Below, piece after piece: positions 9,263 to 18,047 of a stretch of DNA of 64,000 nucleotides. This DNA is from Methylorubrum populi (GTDB taxonomy: Bacteria > Pseudomonadota > Alphaproteobacteria > Rhizobiales > Beijerinckiaceae): NCBI GenBank assembly GCA_020741775.1, contig DYYG01000047.1, forward strand, positions 62,001-126,000, written 5' to 3'. The position numbers were made by a program, and so were the translations under genes. The number at the start of each line of letters is the position of its first letter. Positions within the stretch are counted from its first letter, which is position 1. The notes under the pieces are model-generated. The model worked only from the letters and a program-made list of their open reading frames with translations. It was not told the origin of the DNA and searched no databases.

Positions 9263-9479
9263 GAAGGGTTAATCACGTTTCACCGGAGTATTTCATCCCG
9301 CAAATCCCATAAAAATCTTCGTCATTCAACAGGCTTGAAAACGCGGCCGTGGAGCCGAGGCCCACTTGTTTATGATCGATCCAGCGAACATATTCAGGCA
9401 CGAGGCGCGCTCGACGCGCCAGGGGTTGCGTGCGGACCTCGACACAAGCCCACGCCGAGAGCTTCCAAGGGAAACTTTC

Positions 9480-10247
9480 ATGGCATTCGACAACAGCCCG
9501 TTCCGCTACGGCGCCCAGCCGCAGGGGTACGCCGGCTCTCAGGTCGAAGTCGACCAGGGCCTGCGCAGCTTCATGCTGGGCGTCTACAACAACATGGTCG
9601 TCGGCCTCGGGATCTCGGGTCTCGTGGCGCTCGGCCTCAACATGGCCGCCGTGGCGCAGACCGGCGCCGGGCGCCTCGCCCTGACCCCGTTCGGGCAGTT
9701 CCTCTACACCAGCCCCTTCAAGTGGGTGCTGATGCTGGCGCCGCTCGCCTTCATCTTCGTGTTCTCGTTCCGGATGGACCGGATGTCGGCGTCGTCGGCG
9801 CGTACGATGTTCTGGGCCTTCGCGGCGGTGATGGGCGCGTCGATGTCCACCCTGTTGCTCGTATTCACGGGCGCCAGCGTGGTGCGGGTGTTCTTCATCA
9901 CGGCGGCGACCTTCGGCGGCCTGAGCCTCTACGGCTACACCACGAAGCGCAGCCTGTCGGGCATGGGCTCGTTCCTGATCATGGGCCTGATCGGCCTGAT
10001 CATCGCCTCGCTGGTCAACATCTTCCTGGCCTCCTCGGCCCTGCAGTTCGCGATCTCGGTGCTCGGCGTGCTGATCTTCGCCGGCCTGACCGCCTACGAC
10101 ACGCAGAAGCTTAAGGAGATGTACCTCTACAGCGGCCTCGACGCCGAGGGCGCTGCCAAGATGTCCGTCAACGGCGCCCTGACGCTGTACCTGGACTTCA
10201 TCAACATGTTCCAGTTCCTGCTCTCGCTGCTCGGCGACCGCCGCTAA
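9480..10247 (+). CDS. Bax inhibitor-1/YccA family membrane protein
   Basis: Encodes 255 residues with seven predicted membrane helices, the BI-1/YccA fold. Family landmarks include the hydrophilic N-terminus, GASVVRVFFITAATFGGLSL in the middle and the C-terminal AYDTQKLKEMY, whose aspartate lies in the proposed pH-sensing di-aspartyl region, followed by LTLYLDFINMFQFLLSLLG. Bacterial members are linked to calcium leak and to FtsH-dependent quality control; the role here is inferred. The ATG at 9480 has an AGGG ribosome-binding site nine bases upstream and replaces the open but uncharacteristic extension back to 9366. A strong terminator follows directly. Confidence 0.9.
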   Translation: MAFDNSPFRYGAQPQGYAGSQVEVDQGLRSFMLGVYNNMVVGLGISGLVALGLNMAAVAQTGAGRLALTPFGQFLYTSPFKWVLMLAPLAFIFVFSFRMDRMSASSARTMFWAFAAVMGASMSTLLLVFTGASVVRVFFITAATFGGLSLYGYTTKRSLSGMGSFLIMGLIGLIIASLVNIFLASSALQFAISVLGVLIFAGLTAYDTQKLKEMYLYSGLDAEGAAKMSVNGALTLYLDFINMFQFLLSLLGDRR

Positions 10248-10275
10248 GCGACCACGCAGGACCTGAAACGATACG

Positions 10276-10303
10276 AGCCCCGGCCGAAAGGCCGGGGCTT
10301 TTT
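10276..10303 (+). terminator. Rho-independent terminator after the BI-1 gene
   Basis: A perfect 10-bp stem, AGCCCCGGCC with its complement, closes a GAAA loop (10286-10289) and is followed by five T residues. It ends the Bax-inhibitor-1 transcript and sits just before the 3' end of the converging yidD gene. Confidence 0.92.
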
Positions 10304-10328
10304 CGTGGAATGAGGGGACGGGAGATCG

Positions 10329-10655
10329 CTACTTCTCCTCCACCGCCTCACACACCAGGGGCGGCGGCGCCTCGACGCCGCGCCAGCGGCCATAGGCCCA
10401 GGGACGGTGCCACGCGGCCCGCTCCGGCAGGCGTTCGGGCACGAGATCGATGCCGTGGGTGCCGAACGGCCCGCAGCGGCAGATGCGGGCGAAGCCGATC
10501 CAGCCGCCGGCCCAGAGACCGTGGCGCTGGATCGCCTCGTCGGTATAGGCCGAGCAGCTCGGCCAGTGCCGGCACTGGCGTCCGACGAGGCCCGACAGGG
10601 TAAGTTGGTAGGTGCGGATCGCCCCGTGCGCGGCCCGGCGGACCAGACGGTTCAC
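10329..10655 (-). CDS. yidD: YidD-type membrane protein insertion efficiency factor
   Basis: A short YidD homologue (108 residues from the GTG at 10655). The core is conserved: a basic amphipathic N-terminus, YQLTLSGLVGRQCRHWPSCS, the DEAIQRHGLWAGGW segment and RICRCGPFGTHGIDLVP. YidD assists YidC-dependent insertion of inner-membrane proteins. It starts immediately after the stop of the Fe-S scaffold gene, so the two are probably one transcript. The frame remains open into the neighbour up to 10718, but those extra residues overlap it and are not family-like. The C-terminal tail is longer than in E. coli YidD. Confidence 0.88.
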   Translation of the reverse strand: MNRLVRRAAHGAIRTYQLTLSGLVGRQCRHWPSCSAYTDEAIQRHGLWAGGWIGFARICRCGPFGTHGIDLVPERLPERAAWHRPWAYGRWRGVEAPPPLVCEAVEEK

Positions 10656-10662
10656 GACGGCC

Positions 10663-11124
10663 TCAGGCTGCCTCGGGGGCACCCGCGCCCCTTCGGGCTG
10701 CGATCTGGTCGAGGGCATCGACCACGGCGTCGAAGGTCAGCAGGGTCGAGGCGTGGCGGGCGCGGAAGTCGCGCACCGGCTCCAGCACGGCCAATTCCGC
10801 CCACTTGCCCTCAGGCGCCGGGCCATTCTCCTTCAGCATCGACCGCATCCGGTCGCGGAGAGCGCGCAATTCGTCGGCCCGTGCGCCGACGACGTGGCGG
10901 GCCATCAGCGAGGAGGAGGCCTGGCCGAGGGCGCAGGCCTTCACGTCATGGGCGAAATCGGCCACCGTGGCGCCGTCCGCGTCCAGGCTGAGATCGACGG
11001 TGACGGTCGAGCCGCACAGCTTGGAATGAGCGGTCGCGGTCGCATCCGGCGCCGCCAATCGGCCGAGCCGGGGAATGTCGGCGGCCAATTCCAGGATGCG
11101 GCGGTTGTAGATGTCGTCGATCAT
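10663..11124 (-). CDS. NifU/IscU-like iron-sulfur cluster scaffold protein
   Basis: A 153-residue protein of the IscU/NifU N-terminal family. It starts MIDDIYNRRILELAADIP and keeps two conserved cysteines, in SKLCGSTVTVD and KACALGQASSS. Where IscU has its third cluster cysteine this protein reads ARHASTLLTF, with no cysteine. From memory this form is common in Hyphomicrobiales, so it is probably a normal variant rather than a decayed gene. A role in cluster assembly or transfer is inferred. The ATG at 11124 is used; the upstream open stretch to 11286 is not family-like. It is followed closely by yidD and is divergent from folE. Confidence 0.8.
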   Translation of the reverse strand: MIDDIYNRRILELAADIPRLGRLAAPDATATAHSKLCGSTVTVDLSLDADGATVADFAHDVKACALGQASSSLMARHVVGARADELRALRDRMRSMLKENGPAPEGKWAELAVLEPVRDFRARHASTLLTFDAVVDALDQIAARRGAGAPEAA

Positions 11125-11361
11125 GGCTGACACGCCTTCGCGGTGCGCGCTGTGAGAGACAGAGACTGAGGCTCTCGGATTTCGTTGAGCCAGATACGCA
11201 TGCCACGCATTGCGCGGCGGCGCGATTGCGACGATATAGGCGCGATAAGCCCATTCCGCGAGAATGGCACCGTCGACCCCGGTCACGCCCTGACCCAGGA
11301 TTCGGATCGTTCGTAGGGCGTCGGCACTTAAACCCGCTCAAGACGCCGGGACGGATCGACG

Positions 11362-12171
11362 ATGTACGCCAAGCCTGACAGCACGACCATGAAGGCGCGT
11401 GTGGCGAAGGCCGGAGATGCCATGGATGCCGCTCTCAAATCTCTGTCCTACGGCATGAGCGACGACGAAAGACGCATGAGCGCCAACGGTCTCGAAGGGA
11501 TTCGCGGCGCCAACGATGCCGGCCATCCCGAGATCGCGCCTGAGATCGCCCCCTTGCCCGAATCGGCCCAGCGGGTGCCGAACGAGGTGGCGCTCGGCCG
11601 TCCGAGCCGGCAGGAGGCGGAGGCCGCCGTGCGCACGCTGCTGCGCTGGGCCGGCGACGACCCGACCCGCGAGGGGCTGATCGACACCCCCGCCCGGGTG
11701 GTGAAGGCCTATGAGCAGATCTTCGGCGGCTACCGCATGGATGCCGAGGCGCTGCTGGAGCGGGTGTTCGAGGAGGTCGAGGGCTATTCGGACGCCGTGC
11801 TTGTGCGCGACATCCCGTTCTACTCCCATTGCGAGCACCACATGGTGCCGTTCATGGGTCTCGCCCACATCGCCTATTACCCCACCAAGGGCGTGGTCGG
11901 GCTGTCCAAGCTCGCCCGGGTGGTCGATGCCTTCGCCCGCCGCCTGCAGACGCAGGAAACGATGACGGCCCAGATCGCCGACACCATCGAGAGCATCCTG
12001 CAGCCGCGCGGCTGCGCGGTGATGGTCGAGGCCGAGCATCTCTGCATGGCGATGCGCGGCGTGCAGAAGGCCGGCGTCTCGACGATCACGACGCAGTTCC
12101 GCGGCCTCTACAAGACCGATCCGAGCGAGCAGGTCCGCTTCCTGACCCTCGTGCGGGGTCAGAAGGCTTAA
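11362..12171 (+). CDS. folE: GTP cyclohydrolase I
   Basis: A 269-residue FolE, which converts GTP to 7,8-dihydroneopterin triphosphate, the first step of tetrahydrofolate synthesis. That cofactor is in high demand in methylotrophs. Zinc ligands are visible in [12 protein letters not shown] (Cys and His) and in [14 protein letters not shown] (second Cys). The catalytic core starts near residue 85 ([15 protein letters not shown]). The first 80 residues are a poorly conserved extension containing several in-frame ATG codons (residues 10, 21 and 32), so the exact start is uncertain. hisI follows after 19 bases. Confidence 0.95.
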   Translation: MYAKPDSTTMKARVAKAGDAMDAALKSLSYGMSDDERRMSANGLEGIRGANDAGHPEIAPEIAPLPESAQRVPNEVALGRPSRQEAEAAVRTLLRWAGDDPTREGLIDTPARVVKAYEQIFGGYRMDAEALLERVFEEVEGYSDAVLVRDIPFYSHCEHHMVPFMGLAHIAYYPTKGVVGLSKLARVVDAFARRLQTQETMTAQIADTIESILQPRGCAVMVEAEHLCMAMRGVQKAGVSTITTQFRGLYKTDPSEQVRFLTLVRGQKA

Positions 12172-12190
12172 GACAGCCGGACCTTTCCCG

Positions 12191-12613
12191 ATGACTGAGC
12201 GATTCGCTTCTCCCGGCTCCCACGCCGAGGTCGAGGAGGGTGCCGCCCTCACGCCGCGCTTCGGTGCGGACGGCCTCGTGACCTGCATCGCCGTCGATGC
12301 GGAGGACGGGCGCGTGCTGATGCTCGCCCATATGAACGCCGAGTCCCTCGCCCGGACCCTGGAGACGGGGGAAGCCTGGTACTGGTCGCGCTCCCGTGGC
12401 GAGCTGTGGCACAAGGGCGCCACGTCGGGGCAGATCCAGCGAGTCGTCGAGATGCGTATCGATTGCGATCAGGACGCGATCCTGATTCGCGTCACCGTCG
12501 GCGGCGATGGCGGCTGCTGCCATACCGGCCGCCGCTCCTGCTTCTACCGGAAGGTCGAACGCGACCCCGCGACCGGCGCCATCTCCCTCGTTCCGGCCGC
12601 TCCGGACCGATGA
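12191..12613 (+). CDS. hisI: Phosphoribosyl-AMP cyclohydrolase
   Basis: A 140-residue HisI that opens the adenine ring of phosphoribosyl-AMP in step three of histidine biosynthesis. It contains the metal-binding DCDQDAILI motif and the zinc-binding CCHTGRRSCFYRKV near the C-terminus, plus WYWSRSRGELWHKGATSG in the active-site region. It is the free-standing cyclohydrolase, without the HisE pyrophosphohydrolase domain. Its stop codon overlaps the start of the patatin-like gene (ATGA), and folE lies just upstream, so the three are probably translated from one message. Confidence 0.95.
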   Translation: MTERFASPGSHAEVEEGAALTPRFGADGLVTCIAVDAEDGRVLMLAHMNAESLARTLETGEAWYWSRSRGELWHKGATSGQIQRVVEMRIDCDQDAILIRVTVGGDGGCCHTGRRSCFYRKVERDPATGAISLVPAAPDR

Positions 12614-13668
12614 GGTTCGAGGTGCTCCCGTCCGCCGCGCCCCGCTTTCCCGAGGGGGCCGTGGAACCGGTGGCGCCGCGATTCCGCTCTCCCCGCATCG
12701 GCCTCGCCCTCGGCGGCGGTTCGGCCCGGGGCTGGTCGCATATCGGCGTGATCGAGGCGCTGGAAGAGGCCGGCATCTATCCTGAAGTGGTGGCAGGCTG
12801 CTCCATCGGCGCCGTGGTGGGCGGCGCCTATGCCGCCGGCCGCATCGGCGAACTGAAGGATTTCGCCCTCTCCCTCACCCGCCGACGGGTGGTGGGCATG
12901 CTCGACCCCCGCATCACCGGCTCCGGACTGATTGCCGGGGAACGCCTGCGGCGCCGTCTCGCCCGGGAACTCGACGGCTTCCGGATCGAGGATCTGCGCC
13001 TCGCCTTCGCCAGCGTGGCAACCGAACTCGGCACCGGCCACGAGGTCTGGCTGTCCCGCGGGCCCCTGGTCGAGGCGGTGCGGGCCTCCTACGCCATTCC
13101 CGGCATTTTCCCGCCGGTCGCCCTCGAAGGGCGCCTGCTGATGGACGGGACCCTGGTGAACCCGGTGCCCGTGCGATTGGCTCGGGAACTCGGGGCCGAC
13201 CTCGTGATCTGCGTCAACCTGAGCTGCGAGACGCGCCCGCCCGGCATGGTGATCCGGCCCGAGCAGGACGAACCCATCCTCGACGACGCCGCAGAGCCCG
13301 GGGAAGAGACGATCGAGGAGACGCTGGAGGCGACCGTGCGTCGCCGGGGCCGCTGGGGCCTGCTGCGAGGCGCGAGCCGGCGCCTGATGGGCCGCCGTCA
13401 CCCTCCGGCGGCGCGGGACAAAGCCGGCCGGCCGAGCCCCGGCGTCGCCCGGGTCATGCTCGATGCCTTCAACATCACCCAGGACCGGATCTCACGGGCG
13501 CGGCTGGCCGGCGATCCGCCGGACGTGTCGATCCGGCCGCGCCTGGCCGAGTTCGGCCAGTTCGAGTTCCACCGCGCCGCTTACGGAATCGATCTGGGCC
13601 GCCAAGCGGTCCGGGCGGCGCTGCCGGAAATCCGGCGCATGGTCGAGAGCGCGGCGGCCCGGTCCTAG
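12610..13668 (+). CDS. Patatin-like phospholipase family protein (RssA-like)
   Basis: A 352-residue patatin-domain protein. The oxyanion-hole motif GLALGGGSARGWSHIG, the nucleophile elbow GCSIG (serine) and the catalytic aspartate in LLMDGTLVNPVP give a complete Ser-Asp dyad, so it is probably an active lipid acyl hydrolase. No signal peptide is seen, suggesting a cytoplasmic or membrane-associated enzyme. An acidic insertion (EQDEPILDDAAEPGEETIEE) and a basic stretch separate the catalytic domain from the C-terminal domain. It overlaps the hisI stop by four bases. A run of ten C residues follows its TAG stop. Confidence 0.87.
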   Translation: MRFEVLPSAAPRFPEGAVEPVAPRFRSPRIGLALGGGSARGWSHIGVIEALEEAGIYPEVVAGCSIGAVVGGAYAAGRIGELKDFALSLTRRRVVGMLDPRITGSGLIAGERLRRRLARELDGFRIEDLRLAFASVATELGTGHEVWLSRGPLVEAVRASYAIPGIFPPVALEGRLLMDGTLVNPVPVRLARELGADLVICVNLSCETRPPGMVIRPEQDEPILDDAAEPGEETIEETLEATVRRRGRWGLLRGASRRLMGRRHPPAARDKAGRPSPGVARVMLDAFNITQDRISRARLAGDPPDVSIRPRLAEFGQFEFHRAAYGIDLGRQAVRAALPEIRRMVESAAARS

Positions 13669-13720
13669 CCCCCCCCCCGGGACGGGCCCCAGGGCCACGT
13701 CCCGAAGGGCCATGGTGGCC

Positions 13721-14152
13721 TCAAGCCATGGTGATGTAGTCGCGCATCGCCTGATGCTCGGCCTCGACGGCGGCGATGCGGCGTTTCACGACGTCACCGA
13801 TCGAGACGACGCCCACGAGATGCCCGTCCTCCACCACCGGCAGGTGGCGGAAGCGGCCCTCCGTCATCGTCTCCATCACGTCTTCGATGCTGGCGCGCCG
13901 GGTGCAGGTCACGACCTTCGTGGTCATGTAATGCGAGATCGACTGATCGAGCGCCGCCGCACCATCGCGGGCCAAGGCCCGCATCACATCGCGCTCGGAC
14001 AGGATGCCGATCACGTGGCCGCCGGCATCGCCCACGACGAGAGCGCCGATCTGCTTCTCGGCGAGCAAGTGAATGGCCTCGTCCACGGTCCGGTGCGGGG
14101 GCACCGTGACCACGGAACTGCCCTTCTCTGCCAGGATACGCGCAACGGTCAT
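13721..14152 (-). CDS. Tandem CBS-domain protein
   Basis: A 143-residue protein consisting of one pair of CBS domains (Bateman module) and no catalytic domain. The first domain runs from about residue 8 to 65 and the second from 75 to 135; each ends with a typical GILSERDVMRAL or GVVSIGDVVKRR segment. Such stand-alone modules bind adenine nucleotides and regulate partners; the partner is unknown. The ATG at 14152 has a strong GGAGGAG ribosome-binding site and begins MTVARILAEKG; the open frame upstream lacks family similarity and is rejected. Confidence 0.88.
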   Translation of the reverse strand: MTVARILAEKGSSVVTVPPHRTVDEAIHLLAEKQIGALVVGDAGGHVIGILSERDVMRALARDGAAALDQSISHYMTTKVVTCTRRASIEDVMETMTEGRFRHLPVVEDGHLVGVVSIGDVVKRRIAAVEAEHQAMRDYITMA

Positions 14153-14520
14153 CAATTCTCCTCCCTGGGTGACCGCGCCGTCAGCCCGCGGCGCGGGACC
14201 GGATGCGGCCGGGTTGGCCCCGGCTTCGTGTGGCGATTGTGTGGCGGCTTGGCCGCGATAGCAAGCGCCACATGCAGGGCCATCCCTCATCTAAGGAGGG
14301 AGTGAGAAGAAAAGTTCATTTCCCGGCATGAGGCCAGGGCAAGGCAGCTCGAATGTCCTCATAGAACGAAGGGCGCCCGCCATTCCGAACTCCATCGCTC
14401 GCCGGGTGATGCGGTGGAACGGCGAGGGCAGATCGGGCCGGCCCGCACAAGCAAACCGCCCCCGGGTTTCTTCGGGGGCGGTTGCCGGCATTGCGGATGA
14501 CGGGCGGGCGACGGGTCGGG
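14153..14520. other. Intergenic region with a terminator
   Basis: A 368-bp space ahead of the CBS-domain gene and after the 3' end of the outer-membrane protein gene. It must hold the CBS gene promoter, although no clear -35/-10 pair is seen. The only firm structure is the hairpin at 14454-14483. Short open frames in it lack ribosome-binding sites and look random. Confidence 0.6.
14454..14483 (-). terminator. Terminator-like hairpin after the outer-membrane protein gene
   Basis: A perfect 11-bp inverted repeat, AACCGCCCCCG (14454-14464) with its complement at 14473-14483, and an 8-nt loop. Read on the minus strand it is followed by TTGCTTG, a weak T-rich tail, so it probably ends the 14521-15405 transcript. 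Confidence 0.7.
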
Positions 14521-15405
14521 TCAGCGTCCCTCGGCCTGCCGGCGGGTGATCAGGGTCCGGTTCGGCTCGACCTCGCCCTTATCCTGCCCGAAAGGCACGA
14601 CGACGCGCAGCCAGCCACGGGTTTCCTTGCCGCCGTAATTGCGCTCGGCCACGTCGCGGGTGACGTAGCCCTGCACATTCATGAAGCCGAAATTGTAGCC
14701 GACGAGGCCCCCCACCGCGATCTGCCCCTGCTGCCGGTAGCCGACGACGTCGGTCTTGAGATCGACCGAGCCGAAGGCCACGGGCCCGACCTGCCACTTG
14801 CCGAACTTCTTCGTCAGGGTGAGGTCGAGGTTGAGGTAATCGGGATAGAGCACGCCATTGGGCGAGCGAGGCTCGAGGATGTGGCCGTAGAGCAGGTTGG
14901 AGGTGATCGCCCAATCGTTGGCGGCATAGGTGATCGCGAAGCGGTGGCTCAGCGAGGGGGACTGGGTCAGGAAGCGGGTGTCCCAGGGGAGGTAGCCGCC
15001 CAGCAGGTAGCTGACGCCTACCCCGTCCCCGAGATCCCAGGCGAGCTGACCCGCGAGCAGCGGTTGGCCCCAACCGCTGTTATAAGGGGCCCCGCGCACG
15101 CTGGAGGCGGCGATGGGCGCCACGAAGACGAACTGCACCTGCGCCCCGAGGAATGAGAAGGGGGTCGCCCAGAGCAGGGTCGGCAGGTTGACGTTGCTCT
15201 CGGAATCGAGCGGCGAGGTCTCGCGCACGCCGAAGCTCGACAGGTTCACGGCGTAGAAGCCCTTGGGGAACGGCGCGCCGAACGGCACGCCGATGGTCTG
15301 GCCGGGCTGGGCAGCGGAGCCGGCCTGAGCGGCCCCGCTTCCGAGGCCGAGCGCGCAGGAAAGGGCGAGCCCGAGGCGGGCGATGACGGCGGCTCGATGT
15401 TTCAC
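14521..15405 (-). CDS. Secreted outer-membrane beta-barrel, putative transporter
   Basis: A 294-residue protein with a clear Sec signal peptide (MKHRAAVIARLGLALSCALG, cleavage probably after AQA). The mature part is rich in alternating hydrophobic and aromatic residues and ends in the manner of outer-membrane barrels. It resembles the transporter-like family annotated as phenol/MetA-pathway outer-membrane proteins (PF13557); the substrate is unknown. It begins with GTG, with a GGAG ribosome-binding site eleven bases upstream. The gene is monocistronic, with a hairpin terminator downstream and the family-A repeat in its upstream region. Confidence 0.65.
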   Translation of the reverse strand: MKHRAAVIARLGLALSCALGLGSGAAQAGSAAQPGQTIGVPFGAPFPKGFYAVNLSSFGVRETSPLDSESNVNLPTLLWATPFSFLGAQVQFVFVAPIAASSVRGAPYNSGWGQPLLAGQLAWDLGDGVGVSYLLGGYLPWDTRFLTQSPSLSHRFAITYAANDWAITSNLLYGHILEPRSPNGVLYPDYLNLDLTLTKKFGKWQVGPVAFGSVDLKTDVVGYRQQGQIAVGGLVGYNFGFMNVQGYVTRDVAERNYGGKETRGWLRVVVPFGQDKGEVEPNRTLITRRQAEGR

Positions 15406-15556
15406 CAGGGTCCAATCTCCATCAGGAGTGGAGCGGTCGTTGGCGTGTTTATGTTTAATCCGCCCCCACTCCTGAAATCGACGGACGGCGCTCCTTTCTT
15501 AGTTCCGGCAAAATTCCAAAAAGCCCCGCTGTTGCGCGATCGGCACAGCGAGACGG

Positions 15557-15625
15557 CCTGGAGCGCCTTCCGCCGTAATGGAGACCGGCTCGGCGCAAGA
15601 AAGCACGTCACAGCAAGGCTCTAAG
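15557..15625 (-). repeat. Palindromic intergenic repeat, family A copy 1 (partial)
   Basis: Read on the minus strand, this 69-bp stretch matches the second half of the repeats at 18087-18190 and 49601-49705, sharing GCTTTCTTGCGCCGAGCCGG-type and CGGCGGAAGGCGCTC-type arms. The first hairpin of the full element is missing. Its edge overlaps the last codon and stop codon of the rhomboid gene. Confidence 0.7.
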
Positions 15626-16445
15626 CCCCGCTCCGCCCGAGGCGCCGCTCCATCAGCGGCAGCAGGAAGAACCCGGCGGCGAACCCGCCGAGATGCGCAT
15701 CCCAGGCAATCGGCCCCTCGCTGCCCCCGAGGGGAAGGGCGAGAACGCCGAACAGCAGGTTCGTGACGAACCAGATGCCGAGGAACAGCATGGCCGGCCG
15801 GTTGCGCAGCAATTCGGGGATCGATTGCAGGGCCGGCCGTGGCGGCAATTGCCAGGGAGCGCCGGCTACGAAGGGCGGCGGGGGCTGGAACACGAAGCGG
15901 GCCGCCGCCGCCATCAGCGCGGAAATCCCGGCCGAGGCTCCGACCAGGGGCATCAGGCTGTAGGGATCGAGCAGGAGATGGGTCAGCGCCCCCGCGACGA
16001 TACCCGCAAGCGCCAGAAGCCCGTAGCGCAAGGCGCCGTAGCGGCGCGCGACCGGTGTGCCGAAGGCGGCGAGCCACACGGCATTGAAGATCAGATGCAT
16101 CCATGAGCCGTGGAGCAGGGCGTAGCTCGCCCCGGTCCAGGGCATCGCCGCCGGGTCGGCGACGAGGTAGCGGGCGAAATCCTGTCGCGCGGCCAGGACA
16201 TCGGCGGAGCCTGCCCCCTCCCCCGCCGCGCGGATGATGTCGGCCGCCCGAGAAGGGTCGAAGGCCGCGGCCCAGCGGGCCGGAATGAAGGAGAGGTGGA
16301 GCAGCAGCGACAGATCGAGATCGTCCGGCAGGACCGTGCGGACGATATGGACCGCCGCCAGCACCGCGATGGAGACGGTGACGACCCCCGGAAGGTTGAA
16401 GACGGGAACGCGGCCCTGCCGCGGCAATTCGGGGGAGGCATCCAT
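15621..16445 (-). CDS. Rhomboid family intramembrane serine protease
   Basis: A 274-residue polytopic protein with about six or seven membrane helices. The catalytic serine is in VGASAGISALM (GxSxG, around residue 170) and the catalytic histidine in the last helix, IAWDAHLGGFAAGF. A conserved ASYALLHGSWMHLIFNAVWL segment carries the HxxxN oxyanion residues. It should cleave transmembrane substrates within the inner membrane; the substrates are unknown. Its TAG stop codon lies inside a family-A repeat, so the repeat may have supplied or replaced the original 3' end. Confidence 0.9.
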   Translation of the reverse strand: MDASPELPRQGRVPVFNLPGVVTVSIAVLAAVHIVRTVLPDDLDLSLLLHLSFIPARWAAAFDPSRAADIIRAAGEGAGSADVLAARQDFARYLVADPAAMPWTGASYALLHGSWMHLIFNAVWLAAFGTPVARRYGALRYGLLALAGIVAGALTHLLLDPYSLMPLVGASAGISALMAAAARFVFQPPPPFVAGAPWQLPPRPALQSIPELLRNRPAMLFLGIWFVTNLLFGVLALPLGGSEGPIAWDAHLGGFAAGFFLLPLMERRLGRSGA

Positions 16446-16672
16446 GCCTCACCATGTCGGCCAAGATCGCCCGACCGCAAGACCTAATCGGTCGCAGGGC
16501 GGGACAGGCCGGCTCCCGGCGCCCCGGGCCGTTAAGGTTAAGAATGGGTTGCGCGAGCGTGGCCGTATCGGACGGCATAGGGTGTGCGCGAGAGCACCCG
16601 TCTCCGGCGTTGGACGGGTTGCTTCGTCCCAAGCCGACCCGAACCGAGGCCAAAGTGAACCGGGCCGTATCG

Positions 16673-17302
16673 ATGCGGAACACCATGAAGCACCCCACGA
16701 GCCGTCAGCTTCACGCCTATTGGGATCAGCTGCGTGGCGAGCGGGCCGCGCCCGAGCGCAGCGAGATCGAGCCGGGCGAGATCCGGAACCTGCTTGCCGA
16801 CAGCTTCATCCTGGAAACGGATCCCGCCCGGCGCACGAGCGCCGTGCGGCTGGCCGGCACGCGCCTGTGCGCCCTGTTCGGGCGAGAGCTGCGGGGCAGC
16901 ACCTTCCTCGATCTGTGGGGAGGCTCCCACGGTTTCGGCGACCCGTGGCGGCTGGTGGAGCCGGTCGCCTGCGACACGGCCGGCGTGGTGGCGGGCCTGA
17001 CCGGCTTCACCGCCCGCGACGAAAGCCTGGACCTCGAATTGCTGCTCCTGCCCCTGCGCCATCGGGGCAAGACCCAGTCCCGCATCCTTGGCTCCTTGAG
17101 CCCTCATTGCATTCCGAACTGGCTCGGAAGCCGCCCCCTGCAGCGGATCGAGGCCGTCTCCCTGCGAGTGCTCGAGACCCCCGCGCCGAAGCGCCCGGCG
17201 ATCCGAACCTTCGTTGATTCCCTGCCCCAGCCCGCCAACGATGCCCGTCCCGTGCGGTTCGGCCATCTGCTGGTCCATGAGGGCGGGCGCAGCGGGGCCT
17301 GA
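16673..17302 (+). CDS. PAS_5-type PAS domain protein
   Basis: A 209-residue soluble protein resembling the PAS_5 family (PF07310), common in alphaproteobacteria and often annotated only as PAS domain-containing. The pattern LHAYWDQLRGERAAPERSEI, then IRNLLADSFILE, ALFGRELRGSTFLDLW and a long hydrophobic/charged C-terminal half is typical. It has no output domain, so it is probably a sensor or adaptor of unknown partner. Possible starts are GTG 16655, ATG 16673 and ATG 16685; 16673 is chosen as a compromise. A C9 tract follows the stop codon. Confidence 0.65.
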   Translation: MRNTMKHPTSRQLHAYWDQLRGERAAPERSEIEPGEIRNLLADSFILETDPARRTSAVRLAGTRLCALFGRELRGSTFLDLWGGSHGFGDPWRLVEPVACDTAGVVAGLTGFTARDESLDLELLLLPLRHRGKTQSRILGSLSPHCIPNWLGSRPLQRIEAVSLRVLETPAPKRPAIRTFVDSLPQPANDARPVRFGHLLVHEGGRSGA

Positions 17303-17420
17303 CCTCTCCCGGCCGCCCCCCCCCTAGAAGTGGCAAATCGGATCAACAGAAACCGGGAAAGTCTTTCGTAACTGCGGAACCGATACACAATCGGCTGGAT
17401 CTTGAGACGGCCGGGACGAC

Positions 17421-18047
17421 ATGAAAGAGCTTTCCCACATTGGGATGGCATCCCCTCCGCTGGCCATCCGCGCCACCGATCAGCGTCGGCATCAGCGGGT
17501 GCGCACGACGCTGCTCGGCCGCTACATGCTGGCGGACCGGCGCGAATATCCATGCCAGACCGTGGATATGTCTCCCGGCGGCGTGCGCCTGACCTGCGCC
17601 GTGGTGGGTGAGATCGGGGAGCGCGTGATTCTGTATCTCGACCAGATCGGGCGTCTGGAGGGCGTGATCGCCCGCCACCCGCCCGGGGGCTTCGCGATGC
17701 GGATCAACGCCACGCCGCGCAAGCGCGAGAAGATCGCCTCTCAGCTGATGTGGATCGCCAACCGCGAAAGCCTCGGCCTGCCTGAGGGCCGGAGCCAGGA
17801 GCGCCTCGTGCCGACCCAGCCCAGGGTGGCGCTGCGCCTGGACAGCGGCCAGTCCATTCCTGCCCGCATCATCGACATCTCGATGTCGGGTGTGGCCGTC
17901 GCGACCCCGTCCCAGGTGCCGATCGGCGCTCATGTGGTGGTCGGCTCGACGCCCGGCCGGGTGGTCCGCTATTTCGAGGGCGGCATCGGCGTTCAGTTCC
18001 TGCTGCCGATCTCGCCGGACCTCTTCCACGAGGGCATCACTCTCTGA
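17421..18047 (+). CDS. Tandem PilZ-domain protein
   Basis: A 208-residue cytoplasmic protein with two PilZ domains. The first (about residues 22-110) has an arginine cluster, DQRRHQRVRTTLLGR, and the DMSPGG motif expected for c-di-GMP binding. The second (about 125-200) has IDISMSGVAV but only a degenerate arginine motif, so one site may have lost ligand binding. PilZ proteins act as c-di-GMP receptors controlling motility, exopolysaccharide or adhesion. The neighbours, two LapG-like proteases a little downstream, fit a surface-adhesion theme, although no functional link is shown. Confidence 0.85.
   Translation: MKELSHIGMASPPLAIRATDQRRHQRVRTTLLGRYMLADRREYPCQTVDMSPGGVRLTCAVVGEIGERVILYLDQIGRLEGVIARHPPGGFAMRINATPRKREKIASQLMWIANRESLGLPEGRSQERLVPTQPRVALRLDSGQSIPARIIDISMSGVAVATPSQVPIGAHVVVGSTPGRVVRYFEGGIGVQFLLPISPDLFHEGITL

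Noticed and set aside
10663..11124. Fe-S scaffold gene as a pseudogene because of the missing cysteine
   Set aside because: Length, start and the rest of the conserved sequence are intact, and the same form appears typical of the order, so loss of function is not indicated.
13669..13678. C10 tract after the patatin-like gene as a phase-variable switch
   Set aside because: It lies after the stop codon and so cannot change the reading frame. A C9 tract near 17316 also follows a stop codon.
14291..14491. 66-codon minus-strand open frame in the intergenic region
   Set aside because: No ribosome-binding site, overlaps a hairpin terminator and has no protein-like pattern.
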